Below are positions 26,315-35,420 of a stretch of 64,000 nucleotides of DNA, in pieces; within the stretch, counting starts at the first letter, position 1; every line of letters begins with the position of its first letter. The notes under the pieces were generated by a model. The model did not search any database. It was not told the origin of the DNA and saw only the letters and a list, made by a program, of their open reading frames with translations. The stretch covers positions 186,001-250,000 of the forward strand of contig NZ_JAUQUB010000001.1 in assembly GCF_030580675.1 (NCBI RefSeq), given 5' to 3'. The DNA comes from Antiquaquibacter soli (GTDB lineage: Bacteria; Actinomycetota; Actinomycetes; Actinomycetales; Microbacteriaceae). A program made the translations under genes and the position numbers.

Positions 26315-27400
26315 ATCTCCACGACCGACCCGACCGAGCCCACGGACCCGACGCCGCAGGCCGAGTTCCCGCCGCCGGCATTCCCACCGCCTGCGGTTCC
26401 GCCCGCTGCGACCCCGCCGGTCGCGGCGCCCACGGCCACCCCCACCCCCGGCGTCGCCGATCCCGCCGCCGTTCCCGCCGCGCCGGCTGAAGCCGCCCCC
26501 GAGGCGGACACCATCGCCTCGGCCGACACCCCGCCTCCGGCGCCGCCGAAGAAGCGCCGCATCATCGGCTGGGTGATCGCGGTCGTGCTGCTCGTGATCG
26601 CCCTCATCGCGACGGGCGTCTTCCTCTACCTCGCGCTGCAGCGGCTCGAGGAGGCCCGCCAGGAGATCGAGGAGCAGCAAGAGCTCATCGATAAGAAGGA
26701 GACCTTCGCCTCGGCTGCCGAGGACTTGCAGGCGACGGCGGCGAAGTTCGACGGACTGCCGTACGCGACCCTCGTCACCCCCGACTACTACGCGAGCCTC
26801 ATCGGCCGCGGCTGGTCTCACCGCTGGAACGGTCCGGCCCTCGACAAGGACACCGAGGACGTGAAGGCGGCGACGGCCGAGCTCGAGGACACCCTCGCCG
26901 CGGCTGAGGCACAAGCATCCTCGAACGCCACGGGCACGATCTTCGAGTCCCTCACCGACTCGCTCGGTTCCGGCTTCGTCGCCACGTCGCTCGACACGGC
27001 CGACGCCGCGTGCGAGCAGGATGTCTGGGGCTGCGTGAGCGGCGAGGACCCGTTCACCATCCACTACGACAACGCCGAGACCGCTGGCCAGCCGTACATG
27101 AACGACTTCCTGCGCACCGGTCTCGCGTACCACGAGTACGCGCACGTCCTGCAGATGACCAACCCCGAGCCGACCGAGACGGCGGCCGAGGCGTTCGGCG
27201 GCGACTGGGAGACGATGGCCGACTGCTACGCCCTCACCTACCTGCCCGGCTGGACGCTCGACCACACGATCTGGGTGAGCGACTACGAGTACTGGGAGGT
27301 CAGCGTCGGCTACGGCTACACGTGCAACGCCGACCAGGCGCAGGTCGTGCGCGACTGGGTGTCGCAGCTCGGCTACCACCACGAGCCCATCTCGCAGTAG
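26315..27400 (+). CDS. Membrane-anchored zincin-like protein with Pro-rich N-terminus (ATC start likely)
   Basis: Read from ATC 26315, the protein has 361 residues: a Pro/Ala-rich cytoplasmic region (about 1-80), KKRR, one helix (about 84-108), a short coiled coil (LEEARQEIEEQQELIDKK) and an outer domain. That domain contains HEYAH near residues 273-277 and GDWETMADC about 22 residues later, fitting an HExxH plus E/D zinc-protease site. No ATG, GTG or TTG exists in frame between the upstream stop (26294) and GTG 26573, yet the proline-rich stretch looks coding and GAGAGG lies 8 bases before ATC 26315. GTG 26573 is the fallback start (275 aa, starting inside the helix). Substrate unknown. Confidence 0.65.
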   Translation: MSTTDPTEPTDPTPQAEFPPPAFPPPAVPPAATPPVAAPTATPTPGVADPAAVPAAPAEAAPEADTIASADTPPPAPPKKRRIIGWVIAVVLLVIALIATGVFLYLALQRLEEARQEIEEQQELIDKKETFASAAEDLQATAAKFDGLPYATLVTPDYYASLIGRGWSHRWNGPALDKDTEDVKAATAELEDTLAAAEAQASSNATGTIFESLTDSLGSGFVATSLDTADAACEQDVWGCVSGEDPFTIHYDNAETAGQPYMNDFLRTGLAYHEYAHVLQMTNPEPTETAAEAFGGDWETMADCYALTYLPGWTLDHTIWVSDYEYWEVSVGYGYTCNADQAQVVRDWVSQLGYHHEPISQ

Positions 27401-27416
27401 GCGGCGCAACGAAAAA

Positions 27417-27436
27417 GAGAGGACCGATGTCCTCTC
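27417..27436. terminator. Short hairpin after the zincin-like gene
   Basis: GAGAGGAC-CGAT-GTCCTCTC, perfect 8-base arms. Five A precede it, so the T-run would act on the minus strand; on the plus strand it is a weak terminator candidate. Confidence 0.45.
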
Positions 27437-27505
27437 CCTACTTAACACTATGAGGCAGGGAGGGGCTTGCCGCAAGGTCCCCCTCGTGGCGCAGAATCGA
27501 CGACC

Positions 27506-29599
27506 GTGTCTGCTGCCGCTTCCGTCTTCGCCCTGCCCGACCGCCTCTCCGAGAAGGCCGACCCCCGTCTCATCGCCGCTGACGAGCGGCATTTCGCCAC
27601 GATCGCGGCGACCCTCGACTCGTCGATCCGCACGGCGAGCGAGCGGCTCCAGCGACTGCTGAGCGCCCCTGGCGGCTGGGGCCAGCGCGCCCTGGAGCGC
27701 GACATCGAGGTCCACCGCGTGAGCGCTCGGCTGCGCACGCTGCAGCGGTTCGGCCTCGACGTGTGCCTCGGCCGCATCGTCTCAGGCAGCGGCACCGTGT
27801 ACATCGGTCGGATCGGGCTCACGGATGACTCGGGCGAGAGCATCCTCGTCGACTGGCGCTCGCCCGCCGCCGAGCCGTTCTTCGGGGCCACCCACGCGAA
27901 CCCGCTGGGCCTGTCGAGCCGCCGCCGCTACCGCTGGACCCTCGGCCGCATCACCGACTACTGGGACGAGGTGTTCACCGACGAGGTCGCCGGGCACGCC
28001 GCGCTCGACGACCAGTCCGCGTTCCTCGCGAGCCTCGGCGGCGCGCGGTCGTCACGAATGCGCGACGTGCTCGGCACGATCCAAGCCGACCAGGATGCGA
28101 TCATCCGCGCCGGCGCGCACGGCGCTCTCGTCGTCGACGGCGGGCCGGGCACTGGCAAGACGGTCGTCGCCCTGCACCGCACCGCGTACCTGCTGTACTC
28201 CGATCAGCGCCTCGCGCGCGGCGGAGTGCTCTTCGTCGGCCCCAATCCCGGGTACCTGGCCTACGTCTCGGACGTGCTGCCGAACCTCGGCGAGGACGGT
28301 GTGCAGATCTGCACCCTGCGGGACCTCGTGGCCGAGGGACGCTCGGCGGGGATCGAGGATGACCCGCGAGTGCGCGAGCTCGCGGCATCCGGCGCCCTGG
28401 TCGACGCGGTCGAGACCCTCGTCGCCCGCCGTGAGCAGCCGCCGACCCGGGGTCTCGTCGTGGAGACGGACTGGGCCGAGATCGAGGTGACGCCGGACGA
28501 GTGGGCCGACGCGTTCGACGCGGCGGATCGCTCGATTCCGCACAACGAGTCGCGCGAGCAGGTCTGGGACGAGCTGCTCGAGCTGCTCTCCTCGCGCAGC
28601 GGCGTGCCCGCGGACGCGATTGCCGAGGACGACGCGCTCCGAGCGGCGTTCGACCGGGCGTGGCCGCTGCTCGACCCCGTCGCGCTCGTCGCCGCCCTCC
28701 GCTCGGACCCCGCGCTCCTGCGCTCGATCCCGGGGTGGAGCGAGGCCGACATCCGGGCGCTGCAGCGGGAGGACGCCCGGGCCTGGACCGACGTGGACCT
28801 CCCCGTGCTCGACGCCGCCCGGCAGCGCATCGGCGACCCCCTCGCCGAGCGTCGCCGCGCCGAGCGCCGTGCCGCCCGAGCCGCCCAGGACGAGGGCTAC
28901 CAGCAGGTCATCGACACCCTCGTCGCCGCGGCGGACGACGGCGAGGACCTCATCTCGATGTTCCGCCCGGGCGACCTCAAGGAGGTGCTCATCGACGAGA
29001 CCGCCCTCCCGGTGTCGGCGCCCGACGAGCTCGCCGGCCCCTTCGCCCACATCGTCGTCGACGAGGCGCAGGAGCTCACCGATGCGGAGTGGGGGATGCT
29101 CGTGCGCCGCTGCCCCTCGCGCAGCTTCACGATCGTCGGCGACCGTGCCCAGTCCCGCCGTGGCTTCGGCGAGTCGTGGCAGGAGCGCCTCGCGCGGGTC
29201 GGCGTGGACCGGGTGACCGTGAGCGAGCTCACCATCAACTACCGCACGCCGGCCGAGGTGATGGCGGCGGCGGAACCGGTCATCCGGGCGGCTGTCCCCG
29301 ACGCGAACGTGCCGACATCGGTGCGCTCGACGGGGGTCGCGGTGCGGCACGGCTCGCCGGGCGAGTTGGCGGGCATCCTCGACTCCTGGCTCGCGACGCA
29401 CGCCGACGGCGTCGCGTGCGTCATCGGCGGGCAGGACGCCGGGCCGCGCCCCCGCGTGCGGTCGCTCACCCCGGAGCTGTCGAAGGGGCTCGAGTTCGAC
29501 CTCGTCGTCCTCGTCGATCCCGAGCGCTGGAGCGCCGTCGACCGGTACGTCGCGATGACCCGGGCCACGCAGGAGCTCGTGATCCTGACGACCCCGTAG
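27506..29599 (+). CDS. HelD/HelR-like RNA polymerase recycling ATPase (UvrD-like superfamily 1)
   Basis: A 697-residue superfamily 1 ATPase. Walker A is GGPGTGKT at 212-219; later motifs are IVVDEAQELTDAEWG (II), TIVGDRAQS (III), ELTINYRTPAEVM (IV), LSKGLEFDLVVLVDPE (V) and YVAMTRATQELVIL (VI). The N-terminal part (LERDIEVHRVSARLRTLQRF, VDWRSPAAEPFF) matches the coiled-coil arm and barrel of HelD-type proteins that pull RNA polymerase off DNA; in Actinobacteria the HelR form can protect from rifampicin. GTG 27506 is preferred; the frame is open a little further upstream. It has an insertion between motifs typical of HelD, not of UvrD helicases. Confidence 0.88.
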   Translation: MSAAASVFALPDRLSEKADPRLIAADERHFATIAATLDSSIRTASERLQRLLSAPGGWGQRALERDIEVHRVSARLRTLQRFGLDVCLGRIVSGSGTVYIGRIGLTDDSGESILVDWRSPAAEPFFGATHANPLGLSSRRRYRWTLGRITDYWDEVFTDEVAGHAALDDQSAFLASLGGARSSRMRDVLGTIQADQDAIIRAGAHGALVVDGGPGTGKTVVALHRTAYLLYSDQRLARGGVLFVGPNPGYLAYVSDVLPNLGEDGVQICTLRDLVAEGRSAGIEDDPRVRELAASGALVDAVETLVARREQPPTRGLVVETDWAEIEVTPDEWADAFDAADRSIPHNESREQVWDELLELLSSRSGVPADAIAEDDALRAAFDRAWPLLDPVALVAALRSDPALLRSIPGWSEADIRALQREDARAWTDVDLPVLDAARQRIGDPLAERRRAERRAARAAQDEGYQQVIDTLVAAADDGEDLISMFRPGDLKEVLIDETALPVSAPDELAGPFAHIVVDEAQELTDAEWGMLVRRCPSRSFTIVGDRAQSRRGFGESWQERLARVGVDRVTVSELTINYRTPAEVMAAAEPVIRAAVPDANVPTSVRSTGVAVRHGSPGELAGILDSWLATHADGVACVIGGQDAGPRPRVRSLTPELSKGLEFDLVVLVDPERWSAVDRYVAMTRATQELVILTTP

Positions 29600-29673
29600 C
29601 TGGGAAATCAAGCGGTAGCGCCGAGCCCGTCGCCGGTGCGAGCGTGGGAATCCCCGACCGAATGGAGCACCGC

Positions 29674-29859
29674 ATGAGCATCCAGGACCAGCCGGTCGAA
29701 GACGGCAGCACCGACGCGACAGACGATGAGAAGCGCGCCGGCATCGTCGAGCAGACGAAGCAGGATGTCTCGGTCGGCCACATCTCCGAAGCGGACTACG
29801 ACCGCGTTCTCGCCCAACGCCTCGCCGACGCCGGGCTCGAGGCTGAGGACGGCAGCTAA
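29674..29859 (+). CDS. Small acidic protein (61 aa)
   Basis: ATG 29674 gives [11 protein letters not shown]; an in-frame ATG at 29662 is an alternative. The product is acidic, soluble and ends with a likely helix pair ([37 protein letters not shown] split over two segments). The [15 protein letters not shown] part resembles short SHOCT-like helices. The stop overlaps the convergent nhaA stop. I do not recognise a function. Confidence 0.6.
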   Translation: MSIQDQPVEDGSTDATDDEKRAGIVEQTKQDVSVGHISEADYDRVLAQRLADAGLEAEDGS

Positions 29860-31127
29860 CTCGTCAGCCGCGCGTACCGCCGGTTGCGGATGCCGAGGAT
29901 CGCCGCACCGATGAGGGCGGCGATGAACGACCCGGCGAGCACCCCGACCTTGACGTGGTCGTCGCTCTCGCTCCCGGCGCCGAACGACAGCTCCCCCACG
30001 AGGAGCGACACCGTGAAGCCGATTCCGGCGACGAACGACATGCCGATGAGGTCGATCCAGCGCAGTGACGGATCGAGCCGGAGCCCCGGCAGCCTGGTCA
30101 TGAGGAACGTCGTCCCTGTGATGCCGATCGCCTTGCCGAGCACGAGCCCGACGATGATGCCGATCGCGATCGTGTCGGTGAACGATTCCCGCAGTCCCTC
30201 GAGTCCGCCGACCGAGACGCCCGCGGCGAAGAACGCGAACACGGGCACCGCGAACGCCGTCGAGACGACGCCCCAGCGGTCGGCGAAGTGCGCGGCCATC
30301 CCGTCGTACAGCGGCTCCCCGTCGGCATCCTTGCCCACCTCGACACGGGCCTTCTCGGTCGCCATGACCGGCACGACGAAGCCGAGCACCACCCCCGCGA
30401 CCGTCGCGTGGATGCCCGACGCGTGCACGAGCGCCCAGACGAGGATGCCGAGCGGCAGCAGCACCCAGATGCTGCGCACCCCGCGCCGGACGGCGATCGC
30501 GAACATCCCGAGAGGGACGATCGCGAGCAGCAGCGGCAGCGGGTCGAGGGAGTCCGTGTAGAAGATCGCGATGATCGAGATCGCGAGCAGGTCGTCCACG
30601 ACGGCGAGCGTGAGAAGGAACGTGCGCAGCGCCGGCGGCAGGAACCGCCCCACGACGGCGAGTACGGCGATCGCGAACGCGATGTCGGTCGCGGCGGGGA
30701 TCGCCCAGCCGCGGAGTGCGTCACCGCCCGCCGTGAGGTTGACGAGAACGTAGAAGAGGGCGGGCACGACGACGCCGCCGACCGCGGCCGTGATGGGCAG
30801 CGCCGCGGTGCGCGGATTGCGCAGGGCCCCCGCGACGAACTCCTCCTTCAGCTCGAGCCCGACGACGAAGAAGAAGATCGCGAGCAGTCCGTCCGCGGCC
30901 CACGCCCCGACGCTGAGGTTGAGGTGGAGCGGCTCCGGGCCGAACGTGAAGTCGCGCACCGCCTCGTACACGGGGGCCGCGGGCGTGTTGGCGAGCACGA
31001 GCGCGAGCAGCGTCGCCCCGAGGAGCAGCGCGCCGCCGATCGTGTCGCTCTGCAGTGTCTGGTGGATACCCCGCCATATCGAGTGCGGAGCCTGGTGCTG
31101 CGGCGTGGGGTCGGGCTTCGTGCTCAT
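29856..31127 (-). CDS. nhaA: Na+/H+ antiporter NhaA
   Basis: A 423-residue secondary transporter exchanging sodium for protons across the membrane. There are about 12 hydrophobic helices. The family hallmark is [14 protein letters not shown] near residue 75, with [16 protein letters not shown] and the two-aspartate ion site in the region [15 protein letters not shown] and [20 protein letters not shown] 31127 follows GGGAGG at 9 bases. It has no recognisable sodium-responsive regulator next to it. Confidence 0.95.
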   Translation of the reverse strand: MSTKPDPTPQHQAPHSIWRGIHQTLQSDTIGGALLLGATLLALVLANTPAAPVYEAVRDFTFGPEPLHLNLSVGAWAADGLLAIFFFVVGLELKEEFVAGALRNPRTAALPITAAVGGVVVPALFYVLVNLTAGGDALRGWAIPAATDIAFAIAVLAVVGRFLPPALRTFLLTLAVVDDLLAISIIAIFYTDSLDPLPLLLAIVPLGMFAIAVRRGVRSIWVLLPLGILVWALVHASGIHATVAGVVLGFVVPVMATEKARVEVGKDADGEPLYDGMAAHFADRWGVVSTAFAVPVFAFFAAGVSVGGLEGLRESFTDTIAIGIIVGLVLGKAIGITGTTFLMTRLPGLRLDPSLRWIDLIGMSFVAGIGFTVSLLVGELSFGAGSESDDHVKVGVLAGSFIAALIGAAILGIRNRRYARLTS

Positions 31128-31224
31128 GGTGCGGCCTCCCGGCACGGGTCGGTGGTCGGAGCCGCCGGACTGGGCGGCCCGCCGACCAGGCTTCCCGGCG
31201 CACCACTGCCCATTCTACCGGGGG

Positions 31225-32901
31225 CTAGCCGAGCCGCTTGCTCCCCGTGGGGAGCACCCGGAACCACCGGTAGCCGTACCCGTCGAGCGGGATGCTCAGC
31301 TTCCCGCCCTCGCCGGGGGTGAGCGTGCGGCCGTCCACCAGGAGGTCGACGAGCACGTCGTCGGGGCCGGAGTCCGGGAGCACGAAGGAGGTGGTGACGG
31401 GGTCGCCGGCGAGGTTGTGGAGGGCGAGCATCCGCCCCTCCCCTCCGCTGACCGTGTGCACGAGCACGGACGCCGAGCCCTGACGCAGGATCTCGAGCTC
31501 GCCCCAGCCGAGTTCGGCGGACGCCCGGTAGCGGTGGATGAGGAGCTTCATGAAATGGAGGAGCGAGTCCGGGTCGTGGCGCTGCTCGGAGGCGTTGACG
31601 TGGGCCGGGGAGAACCCGTCGTCGGGGATGGCGGCGGCGAGGGCACCCGGGTCGGCGTTGGAGAAGCCGCCGTTGGGGCCGTTCGTCCACTGCATCGGCG
31701 TGCGCACCGAGGTGCGGTCGTGCACGCGCGTGTCCTCGCCCATGCCGATCTCCTCGCCGTAGAACAGCACCGGGGTGCCGGGGAGCGAGAACATCAGGCT
31801 GTAGACCATGCGGATGCGGCGCGGGTCGCCGCCGAGCATCCCGGGCAGTCGGCGCACGATTCCGCGGCCGTAGACCTGCTGCTGCGGCTCGGGGCCGAAC
31901 GCGGCGAACACCTCCTGCCGCTCCTCGTCGCTCAGCTTGTCGAGGGTGAGTTCGTCGTGGTTGCGAACGAAGTTCGCCCACTGCGCCTCGACGGCGATGC
32001 GCGGGCGCCCGCGGAGCGCCTTCGTGAGGGGCCTCGCGTCGCCGCGCGCGAGCGACAGGTAGAGGTTCTGCATGGCGATGAAGTCGAACTGCATGGTCAG
32101 CCCATCGGCGTCGCGGCCGCCGAAGTAGCGCACCTGCTCGCGGTGCGGGAGGTTGGCCTCACCGAGCATGATGGCGTCGCCGGAGCGTCGGCCGAGGAAC
32201 GCGCGCAGCGACTTCAGGAAGTCGAGCGGGTCCTCGAGGGCGCCCTCCGCGTGCTCCACCCCCGTGGGGTCGATGAGGAACGGCACGGCGTCGACCCGGA
32301 ATCCCGACACCCCGAGCTCGAGCCAGAACCCCATGATCTTCGCGACCTCGTCGCGCACCTTCGGGTTGGTGACGTTGAGGTCCGGCTGGAACGAGTAGAA
32401 GTGGTGCAGGTAGTACTGCCCGGTCGTCTCGTCGAGCTCCCACACGCTGTCCTCGACGTCGGGGAAGACGACATCCTGCTTCCCGCGCGGCGGCGTGTCG
32501 CGCCAGACGTAGTAGTCGCGGTACGGGTTGTCCCGGCTCGAGCGCGACTGAACGAACCACGGGTGCTCGTCGGAGGTGTGGTTGACCACGAGGTCGATGA
32601 TGACGCGGATGCCCCGGTCCCGAGCCATCCGGATCATCTCCACGAAGTCGCCGAAGTTGCCCAGGCGCTCGTCGATCCCGTAGTACTCGGACACGTCGTA
32701 CCCGTCGTCGCGGCCCGGGCTCGGATAGAAGGGCATGAGCCACAGGCACGTGATGCCGAGCTCGTTGAGGTAGTCCATGCGGTGCGCGAGGCCCTCGAAG
32801 TCGCCGACGCCGTCGTCGTTCCAGTCCATGAAGGTCTCGACGTCGAGGCAGTACACGACAGCGGTCTTCCACCACAGGTCGCTCGTGTCGGTGATCCTCA
32901 C
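31225..32901 (-). CDS. Alpha-amylase family (GH13) enzyme, trehalose-synthase-like
   Basis: A 558-residue GH13 protein. It begins LWWKTAVVYCLDVETFMDWN, like trehalose synthase (maltose isomerising). Barrel motifs are IIDLVVNHTSDEHPWF near 101-116, GFRVDAVPFL with nucleophile Asp204, MLGEANLP with acid Glu248, and FVRNHDEL with Asp316, followed by a C-terminal beta domain. GTG 32901 overlaps the stop of the upstream flavin oxidoreductase as GTGA, so the two are made together. Trehalose synthase and alpha-glucosidase-type hydrolase remain alternatives; no maltokinase gene follows. Confidence 0.85.
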   Translation of the reverse strand: MRITDTSDLWWKTAVVYCLDVETFMDWNDDGVGDFEGLAHRMDYLNELGITCLWLMPFYPSPGRDDGYDVSEYYGIDERLGNFGDFVEMIRMARDRGIRVIIDLVVNHTSDEHPWFVQSRSSRDNPYRDYYVWRDTPPRGKQDVVFPDVEDSVWELDETTGQYYLHHFYSFQPDLNVTNPKVRDEVAKIMGFWLELGVSGFRVDAVPFLIDPTGVEHAEGALEDPLDFLKSLRAFLGRRSGDAIMLGEANLPHREQVRYFGGRDADGLTMQFDFIAMQNLYLSLARGDARPLTKALRGRPRIAVEAQWANFVRNHDELTLDKLSDEERQEVFAAFGPEPQQQVYGRGIVRRLPGMLGGDPRRIRMVYSLMFSLPGTPVLFYGEEIGMGEDTRVHDRTSVRTPMQWTNGPNGGFSNADPGALAAAIPDDGFSPAHVNASEQRHDPDSLLHFMKLLIHRYRASAELGWGELEILRQGSASVLVHTVSGGEGRMLALHNLAGDPVTTSFVLPDSGPDDVLVDLLVDGRTLTPGEGGKLSIPLDGYGYRWFRVLPTGSKRLG

Positions 32902-33842
32902 GACAGCACCTCCCGACCGTAGGCCTCGATGAATTCGCGCTGCTGCTGGCCGACGTGGTGCACGTACACGTCGTCGAAGCCCAGATCGAGGGCATCCCGG
33001 ATGGCTCGGGCGTGCACCTCGAGGTCGGCGGAGACGAGCACGCTCTCGCGCACCCGCTCGGGCGTGACGGTCTCGGACGCCGCGTCGAACCCCTCGACGG
33101 AGTCGATGTCCCAGCACAGCGGGGGAGGGAAGACGTTGCTGCGCCACTGGTCGAAGGCGATGTCGAGGGCCTCCTCGTCGCTGGCCGCGTAGCTCACGTG
33201 CAGCTGGAGGGCGACGCGGCCCGTGCCGCCGCTGCCGCGGTAGGCCGCAATGACCTCGCGGAGGGCATCCGGTCGCTGGTTCACGGTGATGAGCCCGTCG
33301 GCCCACCCGGCGGCCCAGCCTGCGGTCTCGGGGGAGACCGCGGCGGCGAGCAGGGCGGGCGGATGCTCCGGCAGGGTCCACACGCGGGCGCGGTCCACGG
33401 TCACGAGCCCGTCGTGGCTGACCTCCTCGCCGTTGAGCAGGGCGCGGATGACGGTCGCGCACTCGAGCAGTCGCCGGTTGCGCAGCTCCTTGCGCGGCCA
33501 GCCGCCACCGGTGACGTGCTCGTTCGCCGCCTCGCCGGAGCCGAGCGCGGCCCAGAAACGATCCGGATACATGGCGGCGAGGGTGCCGATCGCTTGCGCG
33601 GTTATCGCCGGGTGGTAGCGCTGGCCGGGGGCCGTGACGATGCCGAATCTCAGGCTCGTCGACTGCAGGGCGGCGCCGAGCCACGACCACGCGAACGCGG
33701 ACTCCCCTTGCCGCTCGCTCCACGGGGCGAGGTGGTCCGAGCACATCGCAGCCGCGAAGCCCGCTTGCTCGGCGCGCTGCACCGCCTCGAGGAGCGCGGT
33801 CGGATGCACTTGCTCATGCGACGCGTGGAAACCGATGGCCAT
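32898..33842 (-). CDS. Luciferase-like flavin oxidoreductase (flavin_revert/TIGR03885-like)
   Basis: A 314-residue luciferase-fold protein: MAIGFHASHEQVHPTALLEA, FAAAMCSDHLAPWSERQGES split, GIVTAPGQRYHPAITAQAIG and FWAALGSGEAANEHVTGGGWP. It resembles F420-dependent glucose-6-phosphate dehydrogenase relatives; I recall a family described as reverted to FMN use that co-occurs with GH13 genes, and the GTGA overlap with the GH13 gene fits this. Cofactor and substrate are not provable here. The ATG is at 33842, with a weak ribosome binding site. Confidence 0.8.
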   Translation of the reverse strand: MAIGFHASHEQVHPTALLEAVQRAEQAGFAAAMCSDHLAPWSERQGESAFAWSWLGAALQSTSLRFGIVTAPGQRYHPAITAQAIGTLAAMYPDRFWAALGSGEAANEHVTGGGWPRKELRNRRLLECATVIRALLNGEEVSHDGLVTVDRARVWTLPEHPPALLAAAVSPETAGWAAGWADGLITVNQRPDALREVIAAYRGSGGTGRVALQLHVSYAASDEEALDIAFDQWRSNVFPPPLCWDIDSVEGFDAASETVTPERVRESVLVSADLEVHARAIRDALDLGFDDVYVHHVGQQQREFIEAYGREVLS

Positions 33843-33906
33843 GTGGCTTCACGGTAGTTCCGCGCTCCCCGGTTGTCTCGGGGTTGAATCCTCAGGCGGT
33901 CGTGGG

Positions 33907-34875
33907 CTACGCGGTGCGGCGCGAGCGGCGCGCCAGGAGCACGACCGCGCCGCCGGCGAGCAGGAGCAGGGCCGAGCCGATCGCGACCGGGGCGACCTCC
34001 GAGCCGGTAGCAGCGAGGGCCGGGCCGGGCTCCGCACCCCAGATCGTGAGGGCTGCGACGAAGATCAGTGCCGCTTCCGTCGTGGTCGACACGTAGACGT
34101 CCGACGACGCAAAGGTGCCGGTGAACGGGTCGGCCACCGCCAGGGCGGGGAGCCAGATCTCGCCGAAGAGCTCCTCCGTGCTGACGAAGAGCTTTCCATC
34201 ACGGTCGAAGTCGGCGGCGAAGACGTCCTCGTCCATGAGGGCGACCTCTTCGACGACGTCGTTCTCGAGGTCGATCGTGAAGGAGTGCGTGGCGCCGCCG
34301 ATCTCGGCGAAGCCCCACAGCTGCGCGGTGACGACGTCGTTGGCGAGCGCATCGAACTCGATGTAGTCCTCGTCCGTGAGGGTGAGGAAGGGGATGAAGT
34401 CGCCGGTGGCGGGGTTGACCTGGCCGACGTAGCTCGTCCCCGGGTCGCCCGGCTGCACGCACGAGATGATGAACGTGCCATTGACGAGGTCGATGCCGCC
34501 GCACGAGTCGAGCACGTTGTCGCCGCCGAGGGTGATGGCCTGCGGGTTGCTCACGGTGCCGGTGTTGGCGTCGGCCGTCCAGATCGTGGACTCGCTGTCG
34601 AGCTGCCCGATGGCGGCTCCCAGCCCGTCGTCCCCCACCTCGAGGCCGATGATGACCTGGTCCGTCGCCGTGCCCACGGGGGTGGATGCGGCATCGGCCG
34701 GGTTCACACCGTAGAACTGGCCCTCCCCGGGGTCGGAGGAGTCGATGTACTCGACGATGGTGATCTTCTGTCCGCTCGCGATGGTTGCGGCGGCCACGGG
34801 GGCGGCGACGACGAGCGTTCCGAACGCGAGGGCGGTGGTACCGGCGAGGAGGCCGAGTCCGAGGGACGAGCGCAT
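33907..34875 (-). CDS. Secreted surface protein with C-terminal LAATG sorting signal
   Basis: A 322-residue exported protein. The signal peptide is about residues 1-30 (LLAGTTALAFGTLVVAAPVAAA). The middle is acidic and repeat-like, with segments such as VNPATGDFIPFLTLTDEDY and DEDVFAADFDRDGKLFVS, suggesting a beta-propeller or beta-sheet fold. The end has LAATG near residue 288, a helix (APVAIGSALLLLAGGAVVLL) and RRSRR, which is the class E sortase layout common in high-GC Gram-positives. No sortase gene is in the window. The ATG 34875 follows AAGGATCTCCT. Function unknown. Confidence 0.82.
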   Translation of the reverse strand: MRSSLGLGLLAGTTALAFGTLVVAAPVAAATIASGQKITIVEYIDSSDPGEGQFYGVNPADAASTPVGTATDQVIIGLEVGDDGLGAAIGQLDSESTIWTADANTGTVSNPQAITLGGDNVLDSCGGIDLVNGTFIISCVQPGDPGTSYVGQVNPATGDFIPFLTLTDEDYIEFDALANDVVTAQLWGFAEIGGATHSFTIDLENDVVEEVALMDEDVFAADFDRDGKLFVSTEELFGEIWLPALAVADPFTGTFASSDVYVSTTTEAALIFVAALTIWGAEPGPALAATGSEVAPVAIGSALLLLAGGAVVLLARRSRRTA

Positions 34876-35003
34876 AGGAGATCCTTCGAATGTGAGCGGA
34901 ATCCACACAGCCTAATGGAAGTGAGGCGGTTTCCCCTAGAAGCATCTGTCGCCCCCCGCTTGAGGGGTGTCGTGAGAACGCGCGAAGCTGATTCACTGTC
35001 GGA

Positions 35004-35411
35004 ATGCGCGGTGGGGTGGTCTGCGGTCCGATGCTCGCTGTCGTCGTGCTGCTCGGCGGCTGCTCCGGGGCGGCTCCCGTCACCGACGCCCAGGCCCGCA
35101 TCGTCGCGTCATCCTTGACCTCTGCGGCGAAGCTCGCCATCGAGTCGGATGACGACGATCGCCTGTGCGAGGTGCTCGCCGCCGACGTCGGCGTGTGCGA
35201 GAACTCGTGGGCGAGTTGGGAGATGCAGAACTCCCCGATGCCCGACCTCGACGCCGTCACGGTCGAGATCGAGGCGGTCGGGGATGGCACGCACCGCCTC
35301 ACCTTCTCCGGCACCTACGTCGACGGTACGCCCTTCACCAACGAGGTCACCGTGATCGGGACCGCCGACGGACCCCGTGCGGTCGACCCCGTGTTCTGGA
35401 TCGACGGCTGA
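35004..35411 (+). CDS. Putative lipoprotein (135 aa)
   Basis: ATG 35004 gives a signal peptide with lipobox LLGGC (MLAVVVLLGGC); an in-frame ATG at 35031 would give a shorter signal. The mature part has one conserved-looking Cys pair (RLCEVLAADVGVCENSW) and a beta-rich C-terminal domain (HRLTFSGTYVDGTPFTNEVTV). No family recognised. It stands alone, convergent with the radical SAM gene. Confidence 0.7.
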   Translation: MRGGVVCGPMLAVVVLLGGCSGAAPVTDAQARIVASSLTSAAKLAIESDDDDRLCEVLAADVGVCENSWASWEMQNSPMPDLDAVTVEIEAVGDGTHRLTFSGTYVDGTPFTNEVTVIGTADGPRAVDPVFWIDG

Positions 35412-35420
35412 CCCGAGCAG

